Positions 13,930-21,071 are shown, numbered from the stretch's first letter. The stretch: 21,071 nucleotides of DNA from an uncultured cyanobacterium (GCA_903934745.1 CAIZOZ010000158.1:1-21071), one strand, 5' to 3'. The notes: a model not told the origin generated them from the sequence alone. Made by a program: numbers and translations.

Positions 13930-14141
13930 GTTGACACGGTCCAGGGCCCCATCCCGCCGCGGTACGGGCGCTCTGACCTCGCCACCACCGCTCGCCGGCT
14001 GCTCCAGGCGTTCGAGGCCATCTGGCGATGGGGGTCGTGCGGGGATCGCAGGTGTCCAGCTTGCTGGGCTGAGCCTGCGCGGGCCACGACTGGTCTTGCC
14101 GCCGGGTGTTGCGCCCGCGGCGGCGCCAGGCTCAGGACGCC

Positions 14142-14171
14142 AAAAAAAAGCCCCGCCGAAGGCAGGGCTTT
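14142..14171 (-). terminator. Minus-strand intrinsic terminator with T8 tract
   Basis: On the minus strand, AAAGCCCTGCC (14171-14161) pairs with GGCGGGGCTTT with one mismatch, around a UUC(G)-type loop, and runs into eight T residues (14149-14142). The plus strand has only TTTG after the hairpin, so the direction is minus. It terminates transcripts coming from the DUF3747 gene, whose stop is 150 nt upstream. Confidence 0.85.
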
Positions 14172-14320
14172 GAAGTGGAACGGTTTCAGGAGTCTGTCCT
14201 CGTTTCGACCCTGAAGTGGCGTTCCTCACTCCTCACCCGTAAACCTTACGGGATGCTTCGGGTGGTGGACAGGGGGAGGCGGCCGGCAATCCAACTGGCA
14301 CTTGCTCGCTGTCGTCCCGT
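14172..14320 (-). ncRNA. Possible structured small RNA or long 3' UTR downstream of the DUF3747 gene
   Basis: This is the 149 nt between the DUF3747 stop and the T8 terminator. On the minus strand it contains the perfect hairpin CCCGTAA-GGT-TTACGGG (14252-14236), then a second stem joining TCAGGGTC (14214-14207) to GACTCCTGA (14194-14186) with one bulge, then the terminator hairpin. CCACTTCA occurs twice (14219-14212, 14178-14171). No open frame stands out and no promoter is obvious, so it could simply be a structured 3' UTR. The stretch 13930-14141 to its left shows no gene or structure that I can support. Confidence 0.3.
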
Positions 14321-15091
14321 TCACTCCTTGAACGGAATCACCTGCAGGGCGATGGTGCGACCCGGTTCTGCCAGCAATGGTCCGAGCTCACCGCCAGCAC
14401 CGCTATTGCTGCTGCTGGTCCCCTGGCGCCAGTTGCGGCTGAGGCTGGAGCGTCGGGCCAGCAGCGGTGGGGCCAGGGGCGCCGGCGGTGGCGTCAGCAA
14501 CTCGCCGGCCGCCTGGGCGATCAGCTGGGGAAGGCTGGTGCTATTGGCAAAATAGATGTGGCTGAGGGCCTGGTTGCGGAAGCTGCGGCGCTGCAATTCC
14601 CAGCCCGGGTCCAGCTGCAGGGCCACAAAGCCATCGCGATCGCGGCGGCTCACCTCCGCCCGGCCCACCACCAGCTCCGTGGGTGAGGCCACCGAACTGG
14701 CCTGCAGGTAGAGGGTGGACCCCCGTTGCACCAGGCGCAGGCGCCAGCTGCCGGCCAGATCGTCGCGATTGATGCGCAGCGAGTAGCCGTTGCTGTCCAG
14801 GTAGCGGCTGCAGATTCCGGTGAAGTCGAAGCGGTTGAGGCTGGGATCCACCAGGCCGTCGGGACGCTGTTGCCAGCAGCTCGGGCGGCGGCGCAGCTGC
14901 TCCAGCACCAGCAGGTTCCAGTCGTCATTGCCGACCGGTCGGGCCAGGATGGCGAAGCTGGCCGCCGCCACGGGGCGGCTGTCGAACAGCCCCTCAGCCC
15001 GGGCCAGAGGCAGGGAGCTTGGCGGCAGGGTCGCCGGCAGGGCCGTGCAGGCCAGGAGCAGTCCCGTCAGGGCCAGGTAGGTTCGCTTCAT
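14321..15091 (-). CDS. Secreted DUF3747 domain protein
   Basis: The product is 256 residues from the Met of MKRTYLALTGLLLACTALPA, a clear signal peptide; the frame is open upstream to 15166, across the intergenic region, but that part is not credible. The mature protein matches the cyanobacterial DUF3747 family as I remember it: SFAILARPVGNDDWNLLVLE, SCWQQRPDGLVDPSLNRFDF, TGICSRYLDSNGYSLRINRD, LVVGRAEVSRRDRDGFVALQ. Two Cys in this region (CWQQ, GICSRY) may form a disulfide. The middle (FRNQALSHIYFANSTSLPQL) is followed by a Pro/Ala/Ser-rich tail. The function of DUF3747 is unknown; an envelope or periplasmic location is inferred from the signal peptide. It is divergent from rnhA. Confidence 0.82.
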   Translation of the reverse strand: MKRTYLALTGLLLACTALPATLPPSSLPLARAEGLFDSRPVAAASFAILARPVGNDDWNLLVLEQLRRRPSCWQQRPDGLVDPSLNRFDFTGICSRYLDSNGYSLRINRDDLAGSWRLRLVQRGSTLYLQASSVASPTELVVGRAEVSRRDRDGFVALQLDPGWELQRRSFRNQALSHIYFANSTSLPQLIAQAAGELLTPPPAPLAPPLLARRSSLSRNWRQGTSSSNSGAGGELGPLLAEPGRTIALQVIPFKE

Positions 15092-15165
15092 GTTCAGGCA
15101 TCCTCGACCCCGGTTCATGCCGGATAGGGGAGGCCCATTTAACCGAAGCTGACAAGAGGGAGCCA
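15092..15165. promoter_or_regulatory. Short divergent intergenic region (DUF3747 gene / rnhA)
   Basis: The 74 bp between the two divergent starts must contain, or overlap, promoters for both directions. I see no convincing -35/-10 pair. AGAGGGAG at 15155-15162 is a purine-rich ribosome-binding site for the rnhA ATG and decides that start. Confidence 0.4.
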
Positions 15166-16092
15166 ATGGTTGATCAGCCGTTGCGCGTTGTGGCCGCCGC
15201 CTGTGACGGGGCCTGCAGCGGCAACCCAGGGCCGGGGGGCTGGGGAGCGTTGTTGCGCTTCGAGGATGGCTCGCAGCGGGAACTCGGCGGTGCCGATCCC
15301 GCCACCACCAACAACCGGATGGAGCTGACGGCCGCCCTCGCCCTGCTCGAAAACCTGCGCGATCTGCCGCGGCATCCCGATCTGGTGATCCGCACCGACA
15401 GCCGCTATCTGATCGACGGGCTGCAGAAGTGGCTGGCGGGCTGGAAGCGCAAGGGCTGGCGCACCGCCTCCGGTGGCCAGGTGCTCAACCGCGACCTCTG
15501 GGAACGGCTCGATCGGGCTCGTCTGCCGGATCTCTCTTTGGTGCATGTGCGCGGCCACAGCGGTGATCCCGACAACGACCGCTGTGACGTCATTGCGGTG
15601 GCCTTTGCCCGGGGTCAGCGGCCGCGCCTGGCAGCGGCGGGTCCTGCCGCGCCGTCCCTGCCACTGCCGGCCCAGGAGACCACGGTGCTGCTGGTCTCAG
15701 GCTTGAAGACTCCGGTGTTGAAGGCCTCAGCCGCAACGAAACCAGCCACCAAGACCGCCGCTGCCAGCACCCCAGCTGCCAAGACCCCAGCTGCCAGGAC
15801 CACTGCTGCCAGGACCCCAGTTCTGGAGAGCGAAGCTGCGGCCGCGGCTCCCAGCGAGCTGGCGCCCGAGGCCCTGACCAAGTTGCTCAGCCGGCTGGAG
15901 CTGGCCGAGCGCCTGGCGGCGGGGGGCTTCGCGCTCAGCCTGGTGGAACTGGCCCAACTGGTGGAACTGCCCTTGCGCAGCCTGGAGTCCCGCCAGCAGG
16001 CCTGGCCCTGGCGGGACTGGACGGTGGTGCCCCTCGACCAGGGCCGCTGGCGTCTGGAGCGGGACGCGGGAGGATTGGAGACGCGCCAGTGA
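15166..16092 (+). CDS. rnhA: Ribonuclease HI with long C-terminal extension
   Basis: The product is 308 residues, twice the length of a standard RNase HI. The ATG at 15166 follows AGAGGGAG; the frame is open further upstream but there overlaps the divergent gene. RNase HI cuts the RNA strand of RNA-DNA hybrids. The catalytic set is complete: D14 (DGACSGNPGPGGWG), E53 (NNRMELTAA), D78 (RTDSRYLIDG), H131 (VRGHSGDPDNDRC) and D141. The enzyme domain ends near residue 153. Then comes a low-complexity Ala/Thr/Pro/Lys linker (about 183-225) and a C-terminal segment (231-298) that looks folded: LTKLLSRLELAERLAAGGFA, LSLVELAQLVELPLRSLESR, WPWRDWTVV. That segment resembles a small helical, winged-helix-like module, but I cannot name it. 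The stop overlaps the pyrD GTG by 4 nt (GTGA). Confidence 0.93.
   Translation: MVDQPLRVVAAACDGACSGNPGPGGWGALLRFEDGSQRELGGADPATTNNRMELTAALALLENLRDLPRHPDLVIRTDSRYLIDGLQKWLAGWKRKGWRTASGGQVLNRDLWERLDRARLPDLSLVHVRGHSGDPDNDRCDVIAVAFARGQRPRLAAAGPAAPSLPLPAQETTVLLVSGLKTPVLKASAATKPATKTAAASTPAAKTPAARTTAARTPVLESEAAAAAPSELAPEALTKLLSRLELAERLAAGGFALSLVELAQLVELPLRSLESRQQAWPWRDWTVVPLDQGRWRLERDAGGLETRQ
15760..15819 (+). repeat. Four imperfect 15-bp tandem repeats in the rnhA linker
   Basis: Four consecutive 15-bp units start with GCTGCCA (15760, 15775, 15790, 15805), of the form GCTGCCAAGACCCCA with small changes. They encode AASTP, AAKTP, AARTT and AARTP. In-frame 15-bp units allow the linker length to change by slippage without breaking the frame. 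Confidence 0.85.
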
Positions 16093-17330
16093 GTCGGGTG
16101 GAGATGGATCAGGACGACCTCACGGCAGCAGCGGACCCCAGCGGTCCCGTGCTTCCACCCGTTCAGGCGGAGCCCAGCGGGCGTACGGGTGCCCTCTACC
16201 GGCGCTTTGTGGCGCCCCTGCTGCTGCAGGACGACGGCAGCGACGCCGAGCAGCTCAGTCGGGCGACGCTGTCGCTGCTGGCCCAGGCCTCCCTGCGGCG
16301 GCAGTGGCCGCTGGTGCGTGGCACGCTCGAGGGCCTGGCTGGCGAACTGCAGCGCCGCGATCCGCGCTTACAGCAGACCCTGTTCGGCTGTCGTTTTGCC
16401 AATCCCCTGGGCCTGGCCGCCGGCTTCGATAAGAACGGCGTGGCTGCCGGCCTCTGGGATCGCTTCGGATTCGGCTTCGCCGAGTTGGGCACGATCACCT
16501 GGCATGCCCAGCCCGGCAATCCGCGGCCGCGCCTGTTTCGGCTGGCGGCGGAGCGGGCGGCCCTCAACCGCATGGGCTTCAACAACGAAGGGGCCCGGGC
16601 GGTGAAACGGATCCTGGAGCAGCAGCTGCTGCCGCCCCCGGGCCAGCGGCCGGCGGTGCTGGGGCTCAACTTCGGCAAGTCGCGGCTCACCTCCCTCGAA
16701 CTCGCCCCCGACGACTACGCCTCCTCGTTGGAACTGCTGGCGCCCCTGGCCGACTACGCCGTGGTCAATGTCAGTTCCCCCAACACCCCCGGCCTGCGCG
16801 ATCTGCAGGAGGAGAGCTTGTTACGGCGTCTGGTGGAGCGCCTGCGGCGCCTGCCGGCCTGCCCGCCGCTGCTGGTCAAGATCGCCCCCGACCTCGAAGA
16901 CGACGCCATCGATACGATCGCCCGTCTGGCCTATGAGGAGGGGCTGGCCGGCATCATCGCCGTCAACACCAGCCAGGACCGGCTTGGCCTCGCCGATCGC
17001 CGCCTCGCCGGCTCGGGTCGCACCCTGGCGGAGGAGGCGGGGGGGCTCAGTGGTCGGCCGTTGCGGGGCCGGGCCCTGGAAGTGCTGCGGCGCCTGCGGG
17101 CCACGGCAGGGCCGGCCCTGCCTCTGATCGGGGTGGGCGGCATTGATTCGGCCCCGATCGCCTGGGAGCGGATCACCGCCGGTGCCTCCCTGGTGCAGGT
17201 CTATACCGGCTGGATCTATGAGGGCCCCGAGCTGGTGCCGCGGATCCTGGAGGGGCTGAGCCAGCAACTCGATCGCCATGGCCTGCGCACGATTGCTGAA
17301 GCGGTTGGCTCGGGGCTGCCCTGGCGCTGA
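16089..17330 (+). CDS. pyrD: Dihydroorotate dehydrogenase (quinone), class 2
   Basis: The product is 413 residues with a GTG start overlapping the rnhA stop (GTGA). PyrD oxidises dihydroorotate to orotate in pyrimidine synthesis and passes electrons through FMN to membrane quinones. The class 2 type is shown by the N-terminal helical extension, by NPLGLAAGFDKNG (about 105-117), by the catalytic Ser in NVSSPNTPGLRDLQ (S230, the equivalent of E. coli S175), and by LLVKIAPDLEDD, VNTSQDR, GLSGRPLRGRALEVL, LIGVGGID and VQVYTGWIYEGP for FMN phosphate binding. The first 35 or so residues are variable and Pro/Asp-rich, and an internal ATG at 16104 is a possible alternative start. Translational coupling with rnhA is implied by the overlap; a functional link is not obvious. 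Confidence 0.97.
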   Translation: MSRVEMDQDDLTAAADPSGPVLPPVQAEPSGRTGALYRRFVAPLLLQDDGSDAEQLSRATLSLLAQASLRRQWPLVRGTLEGLAGELQRRDPRLQQTLFGCRFANPLGLAAGFDKNGVAAGLWDRFGFGFAELGTITWHAQPGNPRPRLFRLAAERAALNRMGFNNEGARAVKRILEQQLLPPPGQRPAVLGLNFGKSRLTSLELAPDDYASSLELLAPLADYAVVNVSSPNTPGLRDLQEESLLRRLVERLRRLPACPPLLVKIAPDLEDDAIDTIARLAYEEGLAGIIAVNTSQDRLGLADRRLAGSGRTLAEEAGGLSGRPLRGRALEVLRRLRATAGPALPLIGVGGIDSAPIAWERITAGASLVQVYTGWIYEGPELVPRILEGLSQQLDRHGLRTIAEAVGSGLPWR

Positions 17331-17366
17331 AAACTCGGTAGCGTTGCTTAGCGCGCGGCTGGGTGT

Positions 17367-18263
17367 TTGGAGCTTTCCGGGTTGTTGGAGGATCTGCAGG
17401 ATCGTCTGCGGCCGCTCAAGGCTCAGATGTTCCCGCAGCAGGTTTTAATCGAATTGCAGGACACCTTCCTGCGTGGTCAGGTGCTCAGGGATGGCGCCCC
17501 CCTGCCGGTGAGCCTGGAAGCCCCCTTGCCTGCCCTCACCTGCCGGGAAGGCATGCCCCTGGAGCGGGAGCCCCTGGGTGATCTGATCGGCGATCTGCTG
17601 GTCAATGAAAACCAGCAGGAGGCCTACGTCCACGCTGTGCTGCCCTATGAGGCGGCCCACTGGCGGCTGATTGTCTGGGCCGATGGCGAGCTGCCAGCGG
17701 ATCCGGAGAGCGAATTGCGGCGCCTCGATCCCGAACTCCATCTGCCGTTCAGCCTGGAGGAGGCTTACCTCGATTTCCAGGCCGTGCCGGGTTCGCCACC
17801 CCAGATGTTGCTGGTGGCGGCCCCGCGCAAGTTGGTGGATGGCTGGATCGAGGTGTTTTCCCTGGCCGGGGCCAAGCTCGATCGCCTGGCCCCAGCCCAG
17901 AGCTGCCTGCTGGCGGCCCTCGCGGCTGAACTGGAGGCGGCTCCGCCCGATCGATTACTGGTGTTGCTGGTGCCGGAGGCTTTCGAATGCAAGCTCTACC
18001 TCTTTCACCAGGGCCTGCCGGTGTTTGAACGTTCCTTGCCGATGGGTGGCGAGGATCTCGTTGATGAACTCAGGCGCTGTCTTGCTTTTTACCATCGCCA
18101 GCAACCTGGGCTGCGCAGCCTGCAGCTGTTGATCACCGCCGAGCTCTCCGGCCAGGAGCTGGTGGAGGCGGCCCTGGGGGTGCCCGCTCGCCAGCTGCAA
18201 TGGGAGCCTTTTGGTTCGTTACTGCTGCAGGGGCTGGCGGCTCAGCGGGGATTGGTTCCGTGA
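17367..18263 (+). CDS. pilM: PilM-like type IV pilus assembly protein, divergent
   Basis: The product is about 298 residues from a TTG at 17367; the true start is uncertain. PilM is an actin-fold cytoplasmic ATP-binding protein that binds the PilN N-terminus and links the PilNO membrane complex to the pilus motor. The call rests mainly on order (pilM-pilN-pilO-pilQ) and on parts with the family pattern: PFSLEEAYLDFQAVPG, MLLVAAPRKLVDGWIEVFSL, AGAKLDRLAPAQSCLLAALA, LPMGGEDLVDELRRCLAFYH and the final LLITAELSGQELVEAALGVP. The usual N-terminal phosphate motif (IGIDIGS-like) is not recognisable; its place is taken by QVLIELQDTFLRGQVLRDG. The protein is shorter than typical PilM (about 350), so ATP binding may be lost. 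Its TGA overlaps the pilN GTG by 4 nt. Confidence 0.75.
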   Translation: MELSGLLEDLQDRLRPLKAQMFPQQVLIELQDTFLRGQVLRDGAPLPVSLEAPLPALTCREGMPLEREPLGDLIGDLLVNENQQEAYVHAVLPYEAAHWRLIVWADGELPADPESELRRLDPELHLPFSLEEAYLDFQAVPGSPPQMLLVAAPRKLVDGWIEVFSLAGAKLDRLAPAQSCLLAALAAELEAAPPDRLLVLLVPEAFECKLYLFHQGLPVFERSLPMGGEDLVDELRRCLAFYHRQQPGLRSLQLLITAELSGQELVEAALGVPARQLQWEPFGSLLLQGLAAQRGLVP

Positions 18264-19057
18264 GCCCGCCGCTGCGTTGGCCATCGTTGACCAGACTTTC
18301 CCTGGCCGGCAAGGGATCAGCGGCGATTGGGGCCGGTGGTTCTGATCTGGCGCCGGCGGCCTTCGCCCCTGGGCTGGATCTGTTGCGCGAGCGCCGCCGC
18401 CAGATTGGCCAGGAGCCGATCACCGTGGCCCTGGCGGATCGTCGGCGCCTGCTGGTGCAGGGCACCGTGCTCGGGTCCATCGTGTTCGGCGTGATGTTGA
18501 CGATGACCGGCCTGGTGTTTCTGCGCCATCAGCTGGTGAAGGCCGAGATGGGGCAGCTCCAGGTGGTGGAAGCTCAGGCGATCCAGCTGCGCCAGCAGTT
18601 GGGGACTCGCAAGGCCCGGCTTGATCAGATCCGCAAGATCAACAAACAGCTGGTGAGTTCTCTCACCGGCGTGCGCAGCAGCTCGGCCCTGATGAAGGAC
18701 CTGCAGATCCGCACACCGGTGGGCATCCAGTTGCTGGCGGCAGACATGGCCGGATCAGCGCTGGTGTTGCGGGGCCAGACCTTTGATCCCCAGGCTTTTG
18801 AGCGCATCAATGCCCTCCAGCTTGAGTTGAAGCAGTCGCCGTTGCTTGATCCTGGGGCCATCAGCTTGATCAAGGTGGAACGCAAGCTCCCTGATGCCAA
18901 CCTGCCGGCGGGCGTCAGGCCAGCGGTGGCGTTCGAGCTTTCCGCTCCCTTCGCCCAGCTGGACCCGAATCAACGGCTCCAGGTGCTGCGCCAGCTCGGC
19001 TCCGGTGGCCTGGCCCGGCGTCTGGAGCTGCTGCAGCGGGAGGGGTTGTTGCCATGA
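18260..19057 (+). CDS. pilN: PilN-like type IV pilus inner-membrane protein
   Basis: The product is 265 residues from a GTG overlapping the pilM stop (GTGA); the frame is open to 18200 but an earlier start would lie well inside pilM. PilN is a bitopic protein whose cytoplasmic N-terminus binds PilM and whose periplasmic part pairs with PilO. Residues 1-35 are basic and Gly/Ala-rich, then LDLLRERRRQIGQEP resembles the conserved N-terminal segment. The membrane helix is about 77-97 (TVLGSIVFGVMLTMTGLVFL), followed by a coiled coil (about 98-140) and a ferredoxin-like periplasmic domain (GIQLLAADMAGSALVLRGQT, AFERINALQLELKQSPLL). The conserved INLLP motif seen in many PilN proteins is replaced by LDLLRE. 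Identity is supported by topology and neighbours. Confidence 0.82.
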   Translation: MSPPLRWPSLTRLSLAGKGSAAIGAGGSDLAPAAFAPGLDLLRERRRQIGQEPITVALADRRRLLVQGTVLGSIVFGVMLTMTGLVFLRHQLVKAEMGQLQVVEAQAIQLRQQLGTRKARLDQIRKINKQLVSSLTGVRSSSALMKDLQIRTPVGIQLLAADMAGSALVLRGQTFDPQAFERINALQLELKQSPLLDPGAISLIKVERKLPDANLPAGVRPAVAFELSAPFAQLDPNQRLQVLRQLGSGGLARRLELLQREGLLP

Positions 19058-19797
19058 CCAATCTCCAGGCCAACTCCACCCGGCTGTCTCCCCAGAAGCT
19101 GCGGTTGCTGTGGTTCGGACTGCCGGCCGCGGCCCTCTCCCTGCTGACCCTGCTGCTGGGGGCCGTGGTGTTGGCACCGCTGTGGTCGCGGTTGCAGGCC
19201 GACAGCCAACGCCTGGCTGAACTCCAGGATCTGCAGGGTCAGGTTGGCTTGATGCGGCAGCAGATGGCCAGCCAGGAGAAGCAGGAGCAGCGTTCCCTCG
19301 CCCAGAAGGACAGGCTCGTCAACCTGATCATCGGCAGCGGTGATGGGTCCACCTTCCTGGCCATGCTGGATCGGGAGGCGAAGGCCGCCGGGGTGCAGCT
19401 GGATTTTTATCAACCGCAGGCGGCCGCCGCTCCTGCTGCGGCGTCTGCTCCCCCTGCCCCAGGCACTCCTGCTGCCAAGGAGGCCCAGCCCGATCCGCTC
19501 GAAGCGGAGGGATTGCAGCGCAGCGGCATGCAGATTCTGGCCAAGGCCTCCTATCCCCAGCTGTTGAAGTTGCTGGAACGGGTCGAAGAGCTGACTGTGC
19601 TGGTGGAGCAGAGCGGCCTCAAGCTTGAGCTCAAGGAGCCCGTCAGCACCGATCCCAAGTTGCCCGTCACGGTGCCGCCGGTGACGATGTCGATCAGCTT
19701 CAGTCTTTATGGCCGGCCGGCCGGCAGCAAGCCTGAGCCTGCAGCCGTTCCCTCTGGTGGGGCCCCAGCCGGGTCTGGGCGGCCAGCCAACCCTTGA
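19054..19797 (+). CDS. pilO: PilO-like type IV pilus inner-membrane protein
   Basis: The product is 247 residues with an ATG overlapping the pilN stop (ATGA). PilO pairs with PilN in the periplasm to form the alignment complex connecting PilM with the PilQ secretin. It has a short cytoplasmic N-terminus, one membrane helix (about 22-46, FGLPAAALSLLTLLLGAVVL), a coiled coil (about 47-90, rich in Gln and Leu), and a ferredoxin-like domain (FLAMLDREAKAAGVQLDFYQ, then MQILAKASYPQLLKLLERVE and MSISFSLYG). An Ala/Pro-rich insert (about 125-150) splits the domain and a Pro/Gly/Ser tail ends the protein. Topology and order make the assignment good; sequence conservation alone would be weak. Confidence 0.84.
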   Translation: MTNLQANSTRLSPQKLRLLWFGLPAAALSLLTLLLGAVVLAPLWSRLQADSQRLAELQDLQGQVGLMRQQMASQEKQEQRSLAQKDRLVNLIIGSGDGSTFLAMLDREAKAAGVQLDFYQPQAAAAPAAASAPPAPGTPAAKEAQPDPLEAEGLQRSGMQILAKASYPQLLKLLERVEELTVLVEQSGLKLELKEPVSTDPKLPVTVPPVTMSISFSLYGRPAGSKPEPAAVPSGGAPAGSGRPANP

Positions 19798-19856
19798 ACT
19801 GTGAGCCAACGCTGGTTCGCTCCGCCTGGGCTGGATAGCATGCGGCCGACTTGATC

Positions 19857-21071
19857 GTGAAGGCAAGCGTGGGCAGAGGTTGCTGGCACTATCGACTTCT
19901 GGCCGCCGCCACATTTGTTGCCCTCGAGAGTTGGTCGCTGCCGGCGTTGGCCCAGCCGGCTTCGGAAAACGACGCCGCCCGGCTGCCCGCCACAGCCAAC
20001 AGCTCGGCGGCGACGCAGCGCCTCTCCGTGGGTGGTGCCATCGAGCTGAAGTTGCGCCGCCTGAGCGATGCGGTGGAGCTGGTGCTCGAAGGGGTCGGAA
20101 CCTCACCCCAGCTGCAGCAGGCCACCCGTGGTGCCAACTGGGAGGGGATGCTGCTCACCGCGACACCCAGCTCCCTGCGCCGCGGGCCCCAGCGCTTCAG
20201 CCTGCCGGAGGTGGGCTTCCAGAGCGTGACGATTGATGGCTCCGGCAACACCTATCGCCTGCAGGTGACGCCGGTGCCCGGCTATCCGGTGGGGCGGCCG
20301 GTGGTGAGCGCCGATGGCCGCGATCTGATTTTGAGCTTCGCAGCCCCGAGCCAGGCCAGCCTGCAGACAGCTCGACCTGACCTGAATCAGCCCGGCCGGG
20401 TTCCCCAGAGCTCGTTCGTGCCACCGCTGCAGGCGCGGGCGGTGGCGCCGCCGGTGGGGGACATGGCGGTGGGCACGATGATGCTCACCAATCCCAGCTT
20501 TGTCAATGTCAGTGGTCCGCTGGTGACGATGACGCTGCGCAATGCACCGGTCAAGGATGTGTTGTTGTCGCTGAGCCAGATGGGTGGCTATGGCTTTGTC
20601 TATGTGGAGGATTGCAAGAACCCAGGCTCAACGAGGCCAGGTGGTATTGATTGTGATGCTAAGGAAGTTGCCGGAGCAACGGCTGGCCGTAAGATTACGA
20701 TCTCCTTCCGTGGCGAGAACTATTCCCGGGCTTTTAACTCCGCTTTGTTGTCCGCCGGCTTGCAGGGACGCCGCGACGGTAACATAATTGTGGCCGGTCC
20801 GAATGTGCTCGATCAGGGTTTCGGTTCCACCATGTCGAAGGTCTATCGACTCAATCAGGTTTCGGCGACGGCGGCGGCTGATTACCTGGCCAACCTCGGC
20901 GCCACCGTTACCAAGACCAACACGATCACCACGGCGGTGACTGAGGGCGCCTCCGTGAATAATGCCGTGGCGGGTGCCCCCAATGCGGCCACGACTCAGG
21001 CCAGCACCTCCACCACGGTGGAGGCCTATGGCTCCGGTGTGGGTCCGCTGCGGGGGCTGATCGGCACCACC
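19857..21071 (+). CDS. pilQ: PilQ, type IV pilus secretin (3' end beyond window)
   Basis: The frame is open for 405 codons to the last base. The start is a GTG at 19857; a TTG at 19851 is also in frame, and a stop at 19836 limits the 5' end. PilQ is the outer-membrane pore for the pilus. A signal peptide ends near LPALA-QPAS (about residue 32). Then follow an AMIN-like beta domain (about 55-150: QRLSVGGAIELKLRRLSDAV, GPQRFSLPEVGFQSVTIDG), a Pro/Gln linker, a short N0/STN-type domain (about 223-310: VTMTLRNAPVKDVLLSLSQM, KITISFRGENYSRAFNSALL, NIIVAGPN), and the beginning of a secretin_N domain (KVYRLNQVSATAAADYLANL). The beta-barrel part is not in the window. The N0 domain holds an insert with two Cys (C253, C266), and its DNA (about 20610-20820) is visibly less GC-rich than its surroundings. 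Confidence 0.9.
   Translation, partial: MKASVGRGCWHYRLLAAATFVALESWSLPALAQPASENDAARLPATANSSAATQRLSVGGAIELKLRRLSDAVELVLEGVGTSPQLQQATRGANWEGMLLTATPSSLRRGPQRFSLPEVGFQSVTIDGSGNTYRLQVTPVPGYPVGRPVVSADGRDLILSFAAPSQASLQTARPDLNQPGRVPQSSFVPPLQARAVAPPVGDMAVGTMMLTNPSFVNVSGPLVTMTLRNAPVKDVLLSLSQMGGYGFVYVEDCKNPGSTRPGGIDCDAKEVAGATAGRKITISFRGENYSRAFNSALLSAGLQGRRDGNIIVAGPNVLDQGFGSTMSKVYRLNQVSATAAADYLANLGATVTKTNTITTAVTEGASVNNAVAGAPNAATTQASTSTTVEAYGSGVGPLRGLIGTT

Noticed and set aside
13931..13936. TTGACA right after the rplL terminator
   Set aside because: No -10 box at the right distance and no gene downstream on the plus strand.
13408..14229. 273-codon minus-strand open frame across rplL and its terminator
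   Set aside because: It runs through three hairpins and the rplL gene and shows no protein-like conservation.
1..21071. CRISPR array, insertion sequence, integrase or phage genes
   Set aside because: No spaced direct repeats of CRISPR type, no transposase or integrase motifs and no terminal inverted repeats were seen.

Overview
The window reads as a chromosomal segment of a high-GC picocyanobacterium of the Cyanobium / freshwater Synechococcus type. Three things point there. The gene set is cyanobacterial: an AarF/ABC1 kinase, a ClpB paralogue in front of secE-nusG, a DUF3747 protein, and a pilMNOQ cluster directly after rnhA-pyrD. The base composition is GC-rich almost throughout. At least five copies of the cyanobacterial HIP1 octamer GCGATCGC are present. 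The genus is an inference, because no rRNA gene lies in the window.

Layout. (1) 1-930: 3' part of argJ (arginine biosynthesis). (2) 989-1456, minus strand: a small secreted cupin-type protein in a clearly more AT-rich patch, followed by about 600 bp with no convincing gene. (3) 2063-4758, plus: two uncharacterised small proteins (a membrane-anchored coiled-coil protein with a Pro/Ala tail, and a short coiled-coil protein) leading into an AarF/UbiB-type kinase by a 4-nt start/stop overlap. (4) 4812-6104, minus: enolase, convergent with the kinase across a shared hairpin. (5) 6452-9740, plus: glyoxalase I, then a ClpB2-type disaggregase. (6) 9878-13833, plus: the conserved secE-nusG-rplK-rplA-rplJ-rplL block, with structured leaders before rplK, rplA and rplJ and a run of three hairpins at its end. 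(7) 14321-15091, minus: secreted DUF3747 protein, with a possible structured RNA or 3' UTR downstream that ends in a T8 terminator. (8) 15166-17330, plus: rnhA with a long C-terminal extension, coupled to pyrD. (9) 17367-21071, plus: pilM-pilN-pilO, coupled by 4-nt overlaps, and the first 405 codons of the secretin gene pilQ, which runs off the window end.

How the genes work together. Most of the window is housekeeping: translation and transcription elongation, protein export, protein quality control, glycolysis, methylglyoxal detoxification, pyrimidine and arginine synthesis. The last 3.7 kb encodes the alignment subcomplex and outer-membrane pore of a type IV pilus machine, used in related cyanobacteria for DNA uptake, adhesion or motility.

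I did not find a clearly new multi-gene system. The observations most worth a second look are: a 16-nt motif shared by the rplK and rplA leaders; a structured rplJ leader with two alternative pairing partners; the structured minus-strand RNA downstream of the DUF3747 gene; a degenerate PilM; the RNase HI fusion; and the low-GC cupin gene.
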